NCBI GenBank assembly: GCA_003243445.1
Contig: QFQQ01000026.1
Coordinates: 1-64,000, forward strand
Direction of reading: 5' to 3'
Source: Citrobacter freundii
GTDB taxonomy: Bacteria; Bacteroidota; Bacteroidia; Chitinophagales; Chitinophagaceae
Length of the DNA: 64,000 nucleotides
Positions 62,215 to 64,000 of the stretch are shown here, one piece after another. How positions within the stretch are numbered: the stretch's first letter is position 1; the number at the start of each line of letters is the position of its first letter. The notes below the pieces were generated by a model. It was not told the DNA's origin. It worked only from the letters and a program-made list of their open reading frames with translations, and did no database searches. Position numbers and translations under genes: made by a program.

Positions 62215-63062
62215 ACAACGCTCTTTTTGTATTCTCCCGGGCTCATCCCTGTAAATTTTCTGAAGACCGTCGCAAAATATTGTTGATTCTGAAACCCTGT
62301 TTCGAACGCAATGTCAGCAATGGAATTATTGCTTTTCTCCAGTAATTGCGAGGCGGTCTTGATCTTTAACTTCAGCACATAATCAAGTGGTGTAGTGCCG
62401 GTTTCTTCTTTGAACCAGGCTTTAAACCTCGAGAGCGATAATCCCACAAGATCAGCAAGTTCCTGTAATACGATCGGTTCATCCATCTTCTCTTTGATAA
62501 AGACATCGATCTTTTCCATACGACCGGTATGTCTTGACAATACCGGCATCTGCGCCGCGTGTATTACTTCCAGCAGAAAAGATGCAATGGAGTGCTGCAA
62601 TTCGATCTGTTTCAGATCGGATCGCTTCAACCCATGAACATGAAAGATCTCTTCCAGTTTCAGCTTGATCTTATTGTTGCCACGGAAATGCCTCGGAAGA
62701 CGAAGCAATTGATCATACCATTCAGCAGCCAACTTATCATTATATTGAAGAAAGCTTTTCTTTTTTGTTGATGGGATCCGGATGATCATCCAGTACAGTT
62801 CACCTTTTTCTTCCGGATAGTCTCCCGTACTATGCAGCTCTCCCGGGTATGTAACAAACAGATCACCACCTTTGATTTTATATAAAATACCATTCACTTC
62901 ATATACCTGCTCTCCTTTACTGCAAAAACAGATCTCCAGCATTTGCTTATGCGAATGCGGAGGAAGCTGCTCGTGCGCGTGTTTATAATTGTATTTGCCA
63001 AGGACAATAATGTCCTTCCATCCGCTTCTGCGGAAATCAATGATGTTTCGTTCCTGGGGCAT
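62208..63062 (-). CDS. AraC family transcriptional regulator
   Basis: A 284-aa regulator with an N-terminal cupin-type sensing domain (HEQLPPHSHKQMLEICFCSKG, GGDLFVTYPGELHSTGD) and a C-terminal double helix-turn-helix (about 190-284, with LVGLSLSRFKAWFKEETG and DIAFETGFQNQQYFATVFRKFTG). Such regulators usually bind a small sugar-like molecule and activate a neighbouring operon. It is divergent from the oxygenase gene at 63418, which is its likely target. The final AAG-TAA comes from a family A unit. Confidence 0.93.
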   Translation of the reverse strand: MPQERNIIDFRRSGWKDIIVLGKYNYKHAHEQLPPHSHKQMLEICFCSKGEQVYEVNGILYKIKGGDLFVTYPGELHSTGDYPEEKGELYWMIIRIPSTKKKSFLQYNDKLAAEWYDQLLRLPRHFRGNNKIKLKLEEIFHVHGLKRSDLKQIELQHSIASFLLEVIHAAQMPVLSRHTGRMEKIDVFIKEKMDEPIVLQELADLVGLSLSRFKAWFKEETGTTPLDYVLKLKIKTASQLLEKSNNSIADIAFETGFQNQQYFATVFRKFTGMSPGEYKKSVVK

Positions 63063-63070
63063 AAGACTGT

Positions 63071-63317
63071 TTCAGGTTTGAGAGGCTCTTGGAGTTCCAG
63101 AGGTTCCATAGGTTTCAAAGGTTCCATAGGTTTCAAAGGTTCCATAGGTTTCAGAGGTTGCTACCGCGATCTCAAACCTGCTATCATTTACGGACTGGGG
63201 ATTTATAACAGGCCTATAAATGATAAATCTGATAGTCTGTTACAAAGTATTTCCGAAGTGCAGGAGCAACCTCTTGAACTTCTGAAACCCCTGGAACTTC
63301 TGGAACCTCGCAAACCA
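63071..63317. repeat. Family D inverted array, copy D4
   Basis: The longest left arm of the family: 63071-63169 repeats GGTTCCATA and GGTTTCAAA alternately with an exact 9-bp period, and ends in GGTTGCTACCGCGATCTC. The right arm 63265-63317 is shorter and more degenerate. The unique core is about 95 bp. It lies in the shared upstream region of the AraC and oxygenase genes. Confidence 0.9.
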
Positions 63318-63417
63318 CTGCCGCTAACAACGCTTGTATAAAATAGTACTGCCATATAATATTGAAATATTTCCTGAAGATACAATACTAGTTTTGGAAT
63401 AATCAAAAACATTCGTC

Positions 63418-64000
63418 ATGAACATTACACAGGATCAGGTAGATTTTTTTAATAAGAATGGTTATGTGGTGATCGAAAACATTCTTTCCGCTGATGAAGT
63501 GGGGCACTACCGTTCAGTATATGAGCAGTTCCTGGATAATAAGATCGATGCATCCAGGTTCCGTTCGGACCTCGGTGGATTTGCAGAAGGTGATAAACCT
63601 GCGCAGGCGAAGGAGCGGATCACGCAGATCATGTTGCCGTCAAGGTTGATGCCTGAGCTGCTGGATGAAGCTCTTCACCAAAAAACGAAAACGATTGCGC
63701 AACAGTTGCTTGGTGGCGATATGGAGCTGGATTTTGATATGCTGATTGATAAGGCACCGCATTCCAATACGCCAACTCCCTGGCACCAGGACTGTGCCTA
63801 TTGGATCAGTATGCCTGATATCAGGGCTGCAAGTTGTTGGGTAGCACTGGATGATGCGGAGAAAGATAATGGTTGTATGTGGTACGTACCCGGTTCTCAT
63901 CTGTTACCGGTCAGGGCGCATCATCCAGCGGGTAAAGGTGGAGGCGCACTGGAATGTGAAGCGCAGGAATCGGAAGGTCTGGCCATTGAGATCAAAGCAG
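63418..64000 (+). CDS. Phytanoyl-CoA dioxygenase family protein (3' end cut by window)
   Basis: An open frame from ATG 63418 to the window edge, giving at least 194 residues with no stop. It begins MNITQDQVDFFNKNGYVVIE, the usual N-terminus of PhyH-type Fe(II)/2-oxoglutarate oxygenases. The first two iron ligands are H123 and D125 in TPWHQDCAYW. The C-terminal histidine and the 2-oxoglutarate arginine lie beyond the window. Many bacterial members hydroxylate small molecules and not phytanoyl-CoA. It is divergent from an AraC regulator, separated by repeat D4, and is probably under its control. Confidence 0.9.
   Translation, partial: MNITQDQVDFFNKNGYVVIENILSADEVGHYRSVYEQFLDNKIDASRFRSDLGGFAEGDKPAQAKERITQIMLPSRLMPELLDEALHQKTKTIAQQLLGGDMELDFDMLIDKAPHSNTPTPWHQDCAYWISMPDIRAASCWVALDDAEKDNGCMWYVPGSHLLPVRAHHPAGKGGGALECEAQESEGLAIEIKA

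Noticed and set aside
63071..63169. Regular repeats that might be a CRISPR array
   Set aside because: The unit is 9 bp with no unique spacers of 25-45 bp, and no cas gene is present.
62943..63341. A 132-codon frame through repeat D4
   Set aside because: It consists of translated family D nonamers (9 bp equals three codons, so it stays open) plus antisense AraC sequence.

Overview
The window looks like a chromosomal segment of a Gram-negative Bacteroidota, most probably of the family Chitinophagaceae. The signs are: promoters of the TTG-N20-TAnnTTTG type (upstream of rpsT, the first Gfo/Idh gene and lysC), two sensor kinases with periplasmic propeller repeats paired with LuxR-type regulators, a carboxypeptidase-regulatory-like surface protein, Tat-exported Gfo/Idh oxidoreductases with a DUF1080 hydrolase, WaaA (hence lipopolysaccharide), and the order gdhA-ccmD-ccmC-ccmB-tdk. 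The genus is inference.

Layout. 1-605: the end of an rRNA operon (23S 3' part, then 5S). 894-1706: a metallophosphoesterase. 2182-12511: two very large co-oriented proteins (1818 and 1422 aa) that I cannot assign to any family. 12824-18789: two Tat-exported Gfo/Idh oxidoreductases, a double DUF1080 protein, a small membrane protein and an MFS carrier, probably a sugar-oxidation locus. 18868-25639: an M14 peptidase, rpsT, sucA and sucB. 25848-33930: two paralogous kinase/regulator pairs in tandem on the minus strand. 34403-45578: an RsmB-like RNA methyltransferase, a lipoprotein, mnmA, a second M14 peptidase, ssb, a type-2 malate/lactate dehydrogenase, lysC and a CarboxypepD_reg protein. 46029-53271, all minus: GH16 glucanase, VOC protein with a Tat-lipoprotein amidase, glutamate dehydrogenase, ccmD/C/B and thymidine kinase. 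53486-62127: an unknown coiled-coil protein converging on waaA, then an envelope sugar cluster (DegT aminotransferase, UDP-glucose dehydrogenase, UDP-xylose synthase, a second nucleotide-sugar dehydrogenase, rfbC, rfbD). 62208-64000: an AraC regulator divergent from a phytanoyl-CoA dioxygenase-like gene that runs off the window.

The most unusual thing is between the genes. Most longer intergenic gaps hold one of at least seven families of short degenerate tandem arrays with a 7-bp or about 9-bp period. They are usually arranged as two inverted arms around a short unique core, so a transcript would fold into a long hairpin. Each gap normally uses one family in both arms. Arms often begin exactly at a stop codon, and in several cases the array itself supplies the stop codon and the last codon or codons. 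These arrays, a 26-bp copy of a gene start stranded on the far side of one such block, two perfect palindromes, and the unclassified giant protein pair are the main candidates for something undescribed.

No tRNA gene, CRISPR array, transposase, integrase or phage gene was recognised.
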